From: Ancylobacter sp. Lp-2
GTDB taxonomy: Bacteria; Pseudomonadota; Alphaproteobacteria; Rhizobiales; Xanthobacteraceae
DNA: 64,000 nucleotides
Direction: 5' to 3'
Assembly (NCBI RefSeq): GCF_020523795.1
Contig: NZ_JAJALI010000006.1
Span: 248,001-312,000 of the forward strand
The position numbers and the translations under genes were made by a program. Within the stretch, counting starts at the first letter, position 1, and every line of letters starts with the position of its first letter. This document shows, one piece after another, positions 40,199-49,516 of this stretch. Under the pieces are notes generated by a model. It saw only the letters and a list, made by a program, of their open reading frames with translations, did not search any database and was not told the DNA's origin.

Positions 40199-40810
40199 GT
40201 GCAGGCGGTGATCCTTGTGAACGTGCCGATCCTCTCGCTCATCCTGTTCGGCCTCGCTGGCGGCATCACGCCCGGCCCGAACAACATGATCTCCGCTGGC
40301 ACCGGCGCCGCCTTCGGCTTCCGCCGCACCCTGCCGCAGATCTTCGGCGTCGCCATCGGCTTCGCCATCATGGTGGTGGCGGTCGGGCTGGGGCTCGGCG
40401 GGCTGTTCGTCGCCGTGCCGCAGTTGCACTGGCTGTTGAAGCTGGTCGGCGGCGCCTATCTGCTGTTCCTCGCCTGGAAGATCGCCAGCGCAGCCGGCGG
40501 CATGGGCGCCACCGCCATCGAGCGGCCGCCGACCCTCCTGCAATCGGCACTGTTCCAGTGGGTGAATCCCAAGGCCTGGGCCTTCGCGCTCAGCGTCATC
40601 CCGGCCTTCACCACGCCGGGCGGCGATCTCATCGGCGAGGTACTGCTGATCGCCGGGGTGCTCGGCCTGCTCAGCCTGCCCTGCCTCGCGGTCTGGGCCG
40701 GCTTCGGCGTGCTGATCGGCCGCCTGCTCTCCACTCCGCGCCAGCATCGCATCCTCAACATCGTCATGGGCGCACTGGTAGCGCTGAGCGTCGTCACGCT
40801 GTTCGCCTGA
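40199..40810 (+). CDS. LysE-family amino acid exporter
   Basis: A 203-residue membrane protein with about six helices. The LysE/RhtB signature GLAGGITPGPNNMISAGTGAAFGFRR lies near the start and NPKAWAFALS in the middle. It exports amino acids or related small molecules. The likely start is GTG at 40199; a GTG three codons on is an alternative. Confidence 0.88.
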   Translation: MQAVILVNVPILSLILFGLAGGITPGPNNMISAGTGAAFGFRRTLPQIFGVAIGFAIMVVAVGLGLGGLFVAVPQLHWLLKLVGGAYLLFLAWKIASAAGGMGATAIERPPTLLQSALFQWVNPKAWAFALSVIPAFTTPGGDLIGEVLLIAGVLGLLSLPCLAVWAGFGVLIGRLLSTPRQHRILNIVMGALVALSVVTLFA

Positions 40811-40929
40811 TTCCGCACTGCGGCATAACTGTCATAAAAGCGTGATCCGAGTCGGGCTATCTGCCGCCATGACCCTATGGAAGCGCCGGACCGTTCTGCC
40901 GTGGCGCGTTGACGGGGAGGTCCCTCGCG

Positions 40930-41736
40930 GTGAATGACGCACCCGACGCGCGGCACTACCGCTCGATCTTCCTGTCGGATGTCCATCTCGGCACCAAGGG
41001 CTGCCAGGCGGACATGCTGCTGGATTTCCTGCGCTGGCACGAGGCCGACACCATCTATCTCGTCGGCGACATCGTCGATGGCTGGCGGCTGCGCTCGGGC
41101 TGGTACTGGCCGCAGGCGCATAACGACGTGGTGCAGAAGCTGCTGCGCAAGGGCCGCAAGGGCGCGCGCATCGTCTATCTGCCGGGCAATCACGACGAGT
41201 TCCTCCGCGACTATTACGGCAGCCATTTCGGCGGCATCGAAGTGGTGGAGACGGCCATCCACGAGGCGGCCGACGGTCGGCGCTTCCTCGTCATCCATGG
41301 CGACGTGTTCGACGTCGTGGTGCGTCATGCCAAGTGGCTCGCCTTCCTCGGCGACGGCGCCTACACCGCCGCGCTCGGCGTCAACACCTACCTCAACTGG
41401 ATCCGCCGCAAGCTCGGCTTCCCCTACTGGTCGCTCAGCCAGTGGGCCAAGCTGAAGGTGAAGAACGCGGTGAGCTTCATCGGCCGCTTCGAGGAAGCGG
41501 TGGCCAACGAGGCGCGCCGGCACAAGGTGGACGGCGTCATCTGCGGCCACATCCACCACGCGGTGATGCATGACCGCTTCGGCGTCGACTATCTGAATTG
41601 CGGCGACTGGGTGGAGAGTTGCACCGCCATCGTCGAACATCCCGACGGGCGCTTCGAGATGATAGACTGGGCCCGCCGCTCCCGCGAAGGGATCGATGTG
41701 CCGCTTGCGCTCCCCGCTCCGAAAGTCGCCGCCTGA
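40930..41736 (+). CDS. LpxH-like metallophosphoesterase (UDP-2,3-diacylglucosamine diphosphatase family)
   Basis: A 268-residue calcineurin-like phosphoesterase. Metal motifs: DVHLG, GDIVDGW, GNHDE, HGDVFD and GHIHH. Members cleave UDP-2,3-diacylglucosamine in lipid A synthesis, but this clade is often annotated only as UDP-diacylglucosamine diphosphatase-like. The start GTG at 40930 has a ggggagg site upstream. The stop overlaps the ATG of the glycosyltransferase by one base, so the two enzymes are coupled, probably in envelope lipid or glycan metabolism. Confidence 0.85.
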   Translation: MNDAPDARHYRSIFLSDVHLGTKGCQADMLLDFLRWHEADTIYLVGDIVDGWRLRSGWYWPQAHNDVVQKLLRKGRKGARIVYLPGNHDEFLRDYYGSHFGGIEVVETAIHEAADGRRFLVIHGDVFDVVVRHAKWLAFLGDGAYTAALGVNTYLNWIRRKLGFPYWSLSQWAKLKVKNAVSFIGRFEEAVANEARRHKVDGVICGHIHHAVMHDRFGVDYLNCGDWVESCTAIVEHPDGRFEMIDWARRSREGIDVPLALPAPKVAA

Positions 41737-42809
41737 TGCACATCCTCATCGCCTCCGATGCCTGGGCGCCGCAGGTGAACGGCGTGGTTCGCTCGCTCGA
41801 GCACACCGCCCGCGAGGCCTCAGCCTTCGGCGCGCGCGTCTCCTTCCTGACGCCGCAGGATTTCCGCACCGTGCCGATGCCGACCTATCCCGAGGTGCGG
41901 CTGGCGCTCGCCACCCGCGCCATGGTGGCCCGGCGCATGGACGACATCGGCGCCGATTTCGTGCACATCGCCACCGAGGGGCCGATCGGCGTGCTGGCCC
42001 GCCGCGTCTGCCTGTCGCGCGGCCAGGTATTCACCACCAGCTACCACACCCGGTTCCCGGAATATCTCGCAGCCCGCGCCCCGGTGCCGCGCGCGCTGTC
42101 CTATGCCTGGCTGCGGCGCTTCCACAATGCCGGCGCCGGCATCATGGTCGCCACCGCCACCATCGAGGCGGAATTGAAGAAGCGCGGCTTCCTGCGGCTG
42201 ATGCACTGGTCGCGCGGTGTCGACTCCGAATTGTTCCGCCCGCGCGACGAGGCCGAGCGCGCCGCCGACCGGCTCATCGACCCGCTGCTCGACCTGCCCC
42301 GCCCGATCTTCCTCTATGTCGGCCGGGTGGCGGTGGAGAAGAACATCGGCGCCTTCCTCGACCTCGACCTGCCCGGCAGCAAGCTGGTGGTCGGCGACGG
42401 CCCGGCCCGCGCCGAATTGCAGGCGAAGCATCCCGAGGCCCGCTTCCTCGGCCTGCGCGAGGGCGAGGCGCTCGCCCGCGCCTATGCGGCGGCGGACGTC
42501 TTCATGTTCCCGAGCCTAACCGACACCTTCGGCATCGTACTCCTGGAAGCCCTCGCCAGCGGCCTGCCGGTCGCCGCCTTCCCGGTCGCCGGCCCGCTGG
42601 ACGTCATCGGCTCGGCACCGGCCGATGCGCCGGTCGGCGTGCTCGACCACGATCTGCGCCGCGCCGCCCTCGCCGCGCTTGAGATCGGCCGCGACGCGCC
42701 GCGCGCCTTCGCGCTGCGCCACAGCTGGCGCGCCTGCACAAGGCAGTTCCTCGACAATGTCGAACAGGCGCAGACCAGCGCCGAACGCGCCCGCGCGCTC
42801 GCCGGCTGA
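41736..42809 (+). CDS. GT4-family glycosyltransferase
   Basis: A 357-residue GT-B glycosyltransferase. The N-terminal domain has SDAWAPQVNGVVRSL and the C-terminal domain FLYVGRVAVEKNIGAFL, with the EX7E-like element in PSLTDTFGIVLLEALASGLPV. It resembles GDP-mannose-dependent alpha-mannosyltransferases that glycosylate membrane lipids. Coupled to the LpxH-like gene by a one-base overlap. Confidence 0.88.
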   Translation: MHILIASDAWAPQVNGVVRSLEHTAREASAFGARVSFLTPQDFRTVPMPTYPEVRLALATRAMVARRMDDIGADFVHIATEGPIGVLARRVCLSRGQVFTTSYHTRFPEYLAARAPVPRALSYAWLRRFHNAGAGIMVATATIEAELKKRGFLRLMHWSRGVDSELFRPRDEAERAADRLIDPLLDLPRPIFLYVGRVAVEKNIGAFLDLDLPGSKLVVGDGPARAELQAKHPEARFLGLREGEALARAYAAADVFMFPSLTDTFGIVLLEALASGLPVAAFPVAGPLDVIGSAPADAPVGVLDHDLRRAALAALEIGRDAPRAFALRHSWRACTRQFLDNVEQAQTSAERARALAG

Positions 42810-42886
42810 TCGGCTGGTTCGTTGGGTCTTCCTCGCCCGGTTTTGCTTCCGGAGCCTCGCCGAGAGTCCTCATCCCAACAGAACGC

Positions 42887-42993
42887 CCTCATCCTGAGGT
42901 GCCCGCCGTCAGGCGGTCCTCGAAGGATGGTCGTCAGTGGCGCTTTACCGAGCCTCCTTCGAAACTCGGTATCGCTCGCACCTCGGGATGAGG
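42887..42993. repeat. Large palindromic intergenic repeat (Rhizobiales type)
   Basis: The arms cctcatcctgaggtgc (42887-42902) and gcacctcgggatgagg (42978-42993) pair with one mismatch. Inner segments (tcgaaggatgg and cctccttcgaaa) extend the foldback. This family of cctcatcctgagg elements is dispersed through Rhizobiales genomes. It lies between two convergent genes and may also stop transcription. Confidence 0.75.
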
Positions 42994-43064
42994 TGGCTCT
43001 AGAGACCAGCCATCGAAATCGACGCACCCTGTGAGGCCTCCCGTCGGTCCGCCTTGCGTGCCGC

Positions 43065-44066
43065 TCAGGCCCGCTGACCCGCCGCGAAGTCGAGGCAGCG
43101 CTCGAACATGGCAGCATCGACATTGCCGCCGGACAGCACCACCGCCGCCACCTTGCCGGTGAGGTCGAGCTTGCCGGCCAGCACCGCGGCCAGCGCCACC
43201 GCTCCGCCCGGTTCCACCACCAGCTTCAGCTCCTCGAAGGCGAAGGCGACCGCGCGCATCACCTCCTCGTCGGTGGCGGAGACGCCCTCGCCCGCCAGCT
43301 GCGAGGAGATCTGGAAGGTCAGCTGCCCCGGCGTCGACGCCAGCAGCGCGTCGCAGATCGAGCCGGAGACGCGGTTGTTGCGCTCGCGCCCGCCGGAGCG
43401 GAACGAGCGCGCATGATCGTCGAAGCCGGCCGGCTCGGCGGTCAGCACCCGCGCATCGGGGAACATCTCCTTCACCGCCAGCGCGATGCCGGACACCAGC
43501 CCGCCGCCCGACGCGTTGGAGATCACCACATCCGGCGCGAGGTCGCGCCCCGACAGGTCGCGCACGATCTCAAGCCCCACCGTGCCCTGCCCGGCGATGA
43601 TGTAGAAATCGTCATAGGGCGGCACAAACACCGCGCCGCGCTTGGCGGCGATGGCGTTGGCGATGGCATCGCGATCCTCGGTCTCACGGTCGTACTCCAC
43701 CACCTCGGCGCCGAAGGCGATGGTGCGCGCCTTCTTCATCGCCGGCGCGTCCTTCGGCATCACGATCACCGAGGGCATGCCCATCAGCGTCGCCGCCGCC
43801 GCCACGCCCTGCGCGTGGTTGCCGGAGGAGCAGGCGACCACGCCGCCGATCTTCTGGCTCTCCGGCAGGCGGGAGATGCGGTTATAGGCGCCACGGAACT
43901 TGAACGAGCCGGTGCGCTGCAACGGCTCGGCCTTGAGGAACACCCGCCCGCCGGTGAGCGCGTCGAGACGCGGCGAATTCAGCAGGGGGGTACGCACCGC
44001 CACGCCGTGCAGGCGGTCGGCGGCGGAAACGACATCGTCGAAATTGGGGAGGAGAGGCTCGGTCAT
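43065..44066 (-). CDS. Threonine/serine dehydratase (PLP fold type II)
   Basis: A 333-residue PLP enzyme. The cofactor lysine is Lys56 in TGSFKFRGAYN, the phosphate loop is NASGGGLVSG, and SSGNHAQG binds substrate. It lacks the C-terminal regulatory domain of biosynthetic IlvA, so it is a catabolic threonine ammonia-lyase, serine racemase-like or hydroxyaspartate-type enzyme. Divergent from an XRE-cupin regulator, which probably controls it. Confidence 0.88.
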   Translation of the reverse strand: MTEPLLPNFDDVVSAADRLHGVAVRTPLLNSPRLDALTGGRVFLKAEPLQRTGSFKFRGAYNRISRLPESQKIGGVVACSSGNHAQGVAAAATLMGMPSVIVMPKDAPAMKKARTIAFGAEVVEYDRETEDRDAIANAIAAKRGAVFVPPYDDFYIIAGQGTVGLEIVRDLSGRDLAPDVVISNASGGGLVSGIALAVKEMFPDARVLTAEPAGFDDHARSFRSGGRERNNRVSGSICDALLASTPGQLTFQISSQLAGEGVSATDEEVMRAVAFAFEELKLVVEPGGAVALAAVLAGKLDLTGKVAAVVLSGGNVDAAMFERCLDFAAGQRA

Positions 44067-44226
44067 GCCGGCAATCTAGCGCCGGCGGAACGATTCCGCA
44101 CGACCCTTGTCGTTGCACCATCGGGTGAGCACAACATTGTTCGTGGCCGCCGCACCGGACGCCCCGGCGCTTGCGCCCATGGGGGGCGGCACCCTAAAAT
44201 TCGCCTTCATCGAGGAAGGAGACAGC

Positions 44227-44847
44227 ATGTCCGGCCGCACGCGCAGCATGGATCGTGGCGGCATGGAAGCCGGCGCCCTGGCCATCACCGGCCAGCTCGG
44301 CCGCACCATCCAGCGGCTGCGCAAGACCTACAATTTGTCGCTTTCCGAACTTTCCGAGCAGTCGGGCGTGGCGAAGTCGATCATCAGCCAGATCGAGCGC
44401 AACGAGACCAACCCGACGCTCGCCACCGTCTGGCGGCTGTCGCAGGCGCTGGACGTCTCCATCGAGCGCTTCCTCGCCGCCACCGATGACGAGCCCTTCG
44501 TCGAGCACCTCACCCGTGCCGACACGCCGATCCTCGTCTCCGAGGACGGCAAGTGCCGCCTCACCATCACCGGCTGGATCAAGACGGTGGAATGGCTGCA
44601 ATGGTTCGACTTCGTCGCCGAGCCCGGCGGCGAGTTGGTGTCGGACGGCCACCAGCGCGGCTCCATCGAATGCCTGTCGGTGCTGTCCGGCGAGCTGGAG
44701 GTGGAATGCGCCGACACTACCGAGCTCGCCCGCGCCGGCGAGACGCTGCGCTATCGCTGCGACCGCCGCCACGTCATCCGCAACACCGGCACCCAGACGG
44801 CGCACGCCACCATGGTCTGCCTGCTGAAGGCCGCCGTGCTGGACTGA
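44227..44847 (+). CDS. XRE-family regulator with cupin sensor domain
   Basis: A 206-residue regulator. The helix-turn-helix covers about residues 20-75 (LSLSELSEQSGVAKSIISQIERNETNPTL, read in parts). A C-terminal cupin (IECLSVLSGELEVE, TAHATMVCLL) may bind a small ligand. Such proteins often control amino acid or polyamine catabolism genes. The ATG at 44227 follows gaaggaga. It is divergent from the dehydratase gene and ends before a strong terminator. Confidence 0.9.
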   Translation: MSGRTRSMDRGGMEAGALAITGQLGRTIQRLRKTYNLSLSELSEQSGVAKSIISQIERNETNPTLATVWRLSQALDVSIERFLAATDDEPFVEHLTRADTPILVSEDGKCRLTITGWIKTVEWLQWFDFVAEPGGELVSDGHQRGSIECLSVLSGELEVECADTTELARAGETLRYRCDRRHVIRNTGTQTAHATMVCLLKAAVLD

Positions 44848-44880
44848 GCCGCACCGGCCAGCCGGCCAGCCGCCACATGA

Positions 44881-44916
44881 AAAAGGCCCCGCTGCCATCG
44901 GCAGCGGGGCCTTTTC
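44881..44916. terminator. Strong bidirectional terminator
   Basis: A 12-bp stem (44885-44896 with 44900-44911) with a 3-base loop, flanked by aaaa and tttt, between the convergent XRE-cupin and RND pump genes. Confidence 0.92.
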
Positions 44917-44934
44917 TCTTGGGGGGCGTGCGGC

Positions 44935-47900
44935 CTAGTGGGCGCCGCTCGCCACGGCCTTTTCCTCATTCTTCCGGGCCCGGCGCTTCTCGCCGAAGCT
45001 CGCCAGCCAGCGGCACACCACATAGAAGGTCGGGGTGAACAGCAGGCCGAAGAAGGTCACGCCGATCATGCCGGAGAACACCGCCGTGCCCAGCGCCTGG
45101 CGCAGTTCCGAGCCGGCGCCGGTGGCGATCACCAGCGGCACCACGCCGAGGATGAAGGCCAGCGAGGTCATGATGATCGGGCGCAAGCGCAGCTGAGCCG
45201 CCTGGGTCGCCGCCTCGAAGCGGTTCGAGCCCTGGTCTTCCAGCTGCTTGGCGAACTCCACGATCAGGATCGCGTTCTTCGCCGCGAGACCGATCAGCAC
45301 GATGAAGCCCACCTGGCTCAGGATGTTGTTGTCCTGGCCGCGCAGCAGAATGCCCGTCACCGCCGCGATCAGACACATCGGCACGATGAGGATGACCGCC
45401 AGTGGTAGTGTCAGGCTTTCATATTGTGCCGCCAGCACCAGGAAGACGAACACCACGCCGAGCCCGAAGGCGAAGATCGCCGTGTTGCCCGCCCGCTGCT
45501 GCTGGAAGGCCAGCGTCGTCCACTCATAGGAGAAACCGTCCGGCAGCGTCTCGGCGGCGATCTGCTGCATCAGCTGGATCGCCTGGCCCTGCGAGATGCC
45601 GGCGACGTCGCCGTCGAGCTCGGCCGCCGGATAGAGGTTGTAGCGCGGCACGCGGAAGGGGCCGGAAATGTCGCGCACCGTCGCGAAGGAGCCGAACGGC
45701 ACCGTCTCGCCGCTGGCGTTCTTCACCCGCAGCCTCAAAAGGTCTTCCGGCGTCAGGCGGAAGGGCGCATCGGCCTGCGCCTGCACGCGGTAGGTACGGC
45801 CGAACAGGTTGAAGTCGTTGACATAGGTCGAGCCGATATAGGTCTGCAGCGTCGAGAAGGCGTCGGCCATGTTGATGCCGAGCAGTTGCGCCTTGGTGCG
45901 GTCGATGTCGAGGAACAGCTGCGGCGTCGAGGTCTCGAACAGCGAGTAGACCTGCTTGAGACCCGGCGTCTGGTTGGCCCGGCCCATCATGGCGTAGACC
46001 GCACCCTGCAGCGCCTCGTAGCCGCGCCCGCCGCGATCCTCGATCATCATCCGGTAGCCGCCGGCATTGCCGATGCCGTTCACCGGCGGCGGCTGCACAA
46101 CGATCATGAACGCTTCCTGTATCGAGGCGAGCTTGCCGAACAGGGCGCCCTGGATCGCCGTCGCCGACTGCTCGGGATGCTTGGCACGCTCATCGGCCGG
46201 GCCGAGGATGACAAACATGGCGCCGGCATTCGGCGCGTTGGTAAAGGTGGCGCCGGAGAAGCCGACGATGTTCACCACATGGGCGACGCCCGGCGTCGCC
46301 AGCACCTTCTGCGCCGCCTGCGTCATCACCTCGTTGGTGCGCGAGAGCGCGGCGCCGCCCGGCAGTTGCGAGGCGACGATCAGGTAGCCGCGGTCCTGCG
46401 CCGGGATGAAGCCCTGCGGCGTCGAGCGGAACAGTTCGAGGCCGCCGGCGAGGACGGCGACATAGACGATCAGCACCACCACGGCGAGCCGCACCAGCTT
46501 GCTGGTGAGCCAGCCATAGCCGCGCGACAGACCGTTGAAGCCCTTGTTGAAGTAGTGGAAGAAGCCGGTGATCGGCCGGGCGTACCAGGCCGGCTTGTAG
46601 TCGGGATCGTGCGACTTCAGGAGCAGCGCGCACATCGCCGGCGACAGCGTCAGCGACACCAGCAGCGAGATCAGCGTCGAGCCCGCGATGGTCAGCGCGA
46701 ACTGGCGGTAGAACTCGCCGGAAATGCCGGTGATGAAGGCCGAGGGAATGAACACCGAGGCCAGCACCAGCGAGATCGCCACCAGCGCACCGCCCACCTC
46801 GTCCATGGTCTTGTAGGCGGCGTCGCGTGGGGAAAGTCCCGTCGAGATATTATGCTCGACGCTTTCCACCACCACGATGGCGTCGTCCACCACGATGCCG
46901 ATGGCCAGCACGAGGCCGAACAGCGACAGATTGTTCAGCGAGAAGCCGAACAGACTCATGATGAAGAAGGTGCCGATCAGCGACACGGGAATGGCGAGGA
47001 TCGGGATGATCGCCGCCCGCCAGGATTGCAGGAACAGCACCACCACGATGACGACCAGGATGATCGCCTCGAAGATGGTGTGTTCCACCGCCTTCACCGA
47101 TTCGGCGATGAACTGCGTCGGGTTGTAGGCGGTCGAATAGGCGACGCCGGCCGGGAAGCTCTGGGCGATGCGCTTGATTTCCGCCTCGATCGCCTGGCCG
47201 GTGGACAGCGCGTTGGAGCCGGGCAGCTGGAAGATGCCGAGCGCTACCGAGGGCTTGGAATCGAAGTAGGAGATCGAGGAATTGTCCTGTCCCTCGATGT
47301 CGATGCGCGCCACGTCGCGCAGCCGCACCACCGCATTGCCGGACTGGCGGACCACGATGTTACCGAACTCCTCCGGCGTCGACAGGCGGCCGAGCGTGCG
47401 CACCGCCACCTGGAAGGCGAGCTGCTTGTCCACCGGCGGCGCGTTCAGCACGCCGGAAGCGACCTGCACGTTCTGCGCCTGCAGCGCGGCGGTGATGTCG
47501 GTCGGGGCGAGCCCCAGCGCCTGCAGCTTCTGCGGGTCGAGCCAGACCTGCATCGCATAGTCGCGCGAGCCGAACACGGTGATCGAGCCGACGCCCGGCA
47601 CGCGCTGTAGCTGGTCCTTGATCTGCAGGTTGGCGTAGTTGGAGATGAATAGGCTGTCGCGCGAGTCATCCGGCGAGAACAGGCTCACCACCATCAGGAT
47701 GTCCGGCGAGGACTTGGCGACGGTGACGCCGATCTGCTGCACTTCCTGCGGCAGGCGCGGCGTGGCGACCGCGACGCGGTTCTGCACCTGCACCTGCGCG
47801 ATATCGAGGTCGGTGCCGATGTCGAAGGTCACCGCGATGGAGAAGCGGCCATCGGCGGTGGAGTTGGAGGAGACGTAGAGCATCCCCTCCACGCCGTTGA

Positions 47901-48111
47901 TCTGCTGCTCGATCGGCGAGACCACGGTATCGGCCACCGTCTCGGCCGAGGCGCCGGGGAACTGGCCGGTGACGTTCACCACCGGCGGGGCGATGTCGGG
48001 ATATTGCGCGACGGGAAGCGAGATATAGGCGACCGCGCCGAGGATCATCACCACGATGGAAACCACCGAGGCGAAGATCGGGCGATCGATGAAGAAGTGC
48101 GAGAATTTCAT
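44935..48111 (-). CDS. RND multidrug efflux pump, AcrB/HAE1 family
   Basis: A 1,058-residue inner-membrane transporter of full AcrB length. It begins MKFSHFFIDRPIFASVVSI and has the proton-relay aspartate pair in GIVVDDAIVVVE (near residues 409-410) and the partner lysine in GLAAKNAILIVEFA. Two large periplasmic loops carry the usual porter motifs (GVEGMLYVSSNS). It uses the proton gradient to expel lipophilic drugs or solvents. The adaptor gene lies 17 bases upstream. No outer-membrane channel or dedicated regulator adjoins, so it probably borrows a TolC-type channel encoded elsewhere. Confidence 0.95.
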   Translation of the reverse strand: MKFSHFFIDRPIFASVVSIVVMILGAVAYISLPVAQYPDIAPPVVNVTGQFPGASAETVADTVVSPIEQQINGVEGMLYVSSNSTADGRFSIAVTFDIGTDLDIAQVQVQNRVAVATPRLPQEVQQIGVTVAKSSPDILMVVSLFSPDDSRDSLFISNYANLQIKDQLQRVPGVGSITVFGSRDYAMQVWLDPQKLQALGLAPTDITAALQAQNVQVASGVLNAPPVDKQLAFQVAVRTLGRLSTPEEFGNIVVRQSGNAVVRLRDVARIDIEGQDNSSISYFDSKPSVALGIFQLPGSNALSTGQAIEAEIKRIAQSFPAGVAYSTAYNPTQFIAESVKAVEHTIFEAIILVVIVVVLFLQSWRAAIIPILAIPVSLIGTFFIMSLFGFSLNNLSLFGLVLAIGIVVDDAIVVVESVEHNISTGLSPRDAAYKTMDEVGGALVAISLVLASVFIPSAFITGISGEFYRQFALTIAGSTLISLLVSLTLSPAMCALLLKSHDPDYKPAWYARPITGFFHYFNKGFNGLSRGYGWLTSKLVRLAVVVLIVYVAVLAGGLELFRSTPQGFIPAQDRGYLIVASQLPGGAALSRTNEVMTQAAQKVLATPGVAHVVNIVGFSGATFTNAPNAGAMFVILGPADERAKHPEQSATAIQGALFGKLASIQEAFMIVVQPPPVNGIGNAGGYRMMIEDRGGRGYEALQGAVYAMMGRANQTPGLKQVYSLFETSTPQLFLDIDRTKAQLLGINMADAFSTLQTYIGSTYVNDFNLFGRTYRVQAQADAPFRLTPEDLLRLRVKNASGETVPFGSFATVRDISGPFRVPRYNLYPAAELDGDVAGISQGQAIQLMQQIAAETLPDGFSYEWTTLAFQQQRAGNTAIFAFGLGVVFVFLVLAAQYESLTLPLAVILIVPMCLIAAVTGILLRGQDNNILSQVGFIVLIGLAAKNAILIVEFAKQLEDQGSNRFEAATQAAQLRLRPIIMTSLAFILGVVPLVIATGAGSELRQALGTAVFSGMIGVTFFGLLFTPTFYVVCRWLASFGEKRRARKNEEKAVASGAH

Positions 48112-48128
48112 GATCGGGGCTCCCGCGC

Positions 48129-49355
48129 TCAGTTGGCGGGCTTGGCGGCGGTGCCTTCGCCTGCCGGGGCGGCGGCCGCCGGCTTGGGCTCTTCCGGCTT
48201 GCCGACCACCTTGGCGCCGGGACGGATGCGCACCAGCCCGTTGACCACCACGAGATCGTCCTTGTTGAGGCCCGAGGTGATCACGCGCAGCCCGTCTTCC
48301 TGACGGCCGAGGGTGACGTATTTGATCTGCGGCACCTGCGGCTCGCTGCCCGGCTGCATCACATAGACGAACTTGCGGGTCTGCTCGGTGCCGATGGCGA
48401 CGTCCGGCACCAGCACCGCGTCATGCGGCGCCGAGGCGGGCACGCGGATGCGACCGAACATGCCCGGCGTGAAGCTGCCATCGGGATTGGCGAACACCGC
48501 GCGGCCGCGGATCGTGCCCGTGCTTTCGCTGATGGCGTTGTCGACGAAGTTCATCTCGCCCTTGTGTGGGAAGCCGGTCTCGTTGATGAGGCCGAGGCTC
48601 ACCGGAATGGGCGTGATCGAGCCGTACTGGCGGCTGATCTTATCCATCTGCTGGTAGCGGATGTAGGAAGCTTCGTCGAAGGTGAACTCGAAATAGATGG
48701 GGTCGGTCGACACGATCGTCGCGAGCAGCGTGTTGGTGTTGACGCCGCCCGTGCCGCCAGTCACCAGATTGCCCACGGAGGCCCGGCGGTCGCCGATGCG
48801 CCCGGTAACCGGCGAGCGCAGTTCGGTGAATTCGAGGTCGAGCTGGGCCGCGTGAACCGCCGCCTGCGCCGCCGCCGCCGCGGCACGGGCCGAACGCTCG
48901 GTCTGCTGACGCTGGTCGAAGGTCTGCCGGGAGATGGCGGTCGAGGTCTTGTCCTCGATCAGCGTCTGCGCGCGCTGCAGGTCGGAGGCGGCGAAGTCGA
49001 CATCGGCCTGCGCCTTCTGCAGGTTCGCGTTCGCCTGATCGAGCGCCACCTGATACGGCCGGCGGTCGATGGTGAACAGCAAGTCGCCCTTCTTCACCAT
49101 CTGGCCGTCGGTGAAGTTGATGTTGTCGAGATAGCCCGAAACCCGCGCGAAGACCTGGACGAGGTCGATCGCGGTGAAGCGCCCGACATATTCGTCATAG
49201 TCGGTGATCTGCTTCACCTGCGGCTTGGCGACCGTCACCGGCGCCGCCGGCGGCGCGCTCCCCTGCGGCTTCTGCTCCGAGCAGGCGGCGAGGCCGAGCC
49301 CGAGGCCGGCGAGGACGAAAACGGGGGCAAAGCGGCGAAGCGCAGGAAACGTCAT
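48129..49355 (-). CDS. RND efflux membrane-fusion lipoprotein, AcrA family
   Basis: A 408-residue adaptor. The signal peptide ends in LGLAAC, a lipobox. The hairpin and lipoyl parts follow (FARVSGYLDNINFTDGQMVKKGDLLFTID; LEFTELRSPVTGRIG). The ATG at 49355 starts a normal signal sequence, and the longer frame upstream is ignored. It forms an operon with the downstream RND pump and links it to an outer-membrane channel. Confidence 0.93.
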   Translation of the reverse strand: MTFPALRRFAPVFVLAGLGLGLAACSEQKPQGSAPPAAPVTVAKPQVKQITDYDEYVGRFTAIDLVQVFARVSGYLDNINFTDGQMVKKGDLLFTIDRRPYQVALDQANANLQKAQADVDFAASDLQRAQTLIEDKTSTAISRQTFDQRQQTERSARAAAAAAQAAVHAAQLDLEFTELRSPVTGRIGDRRASVGNLVTGGTGGVNTNTLLATIVSTDPIYFEFTFDEASYIRYQQMDKISRQYGSITPIPVSLGLINETGFPHKGEMNFVDNAISESTGTIRGRAVFANPDGSFTPGMFGRIRVPASAPHDAVLVPDVAIGTEQTRKFVYVMQPGSEPQVPQIKYVTLGRQEDGLRVITSGLNKDDLVVVNGLVRIRPGAKVVGKPEEPKPAAAAPAGEGTAAKPAN

Positions 49356-49516
49356 GAGTTCGACTCCGGAACGTGCAATCTCCGACGCGCGCAACAAACA
49401 CGTCGGGCCGTCCGATAGGGCCGCCATCCCTCATCGACCGGCATTCTGGCTAGGCTGGTACCACAGTTTTGCTGCACTGCGTAAGCAATAAAAATCGATC
49501 CTATCGAATTCGCCGG

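Noticed and set aside
44935..49355. A missing outer-membrane channel gene taken as an operon deletion
   Set aside because: Many RND pump operons lack the channel and use a TolC-type protein encoded elsewhere.
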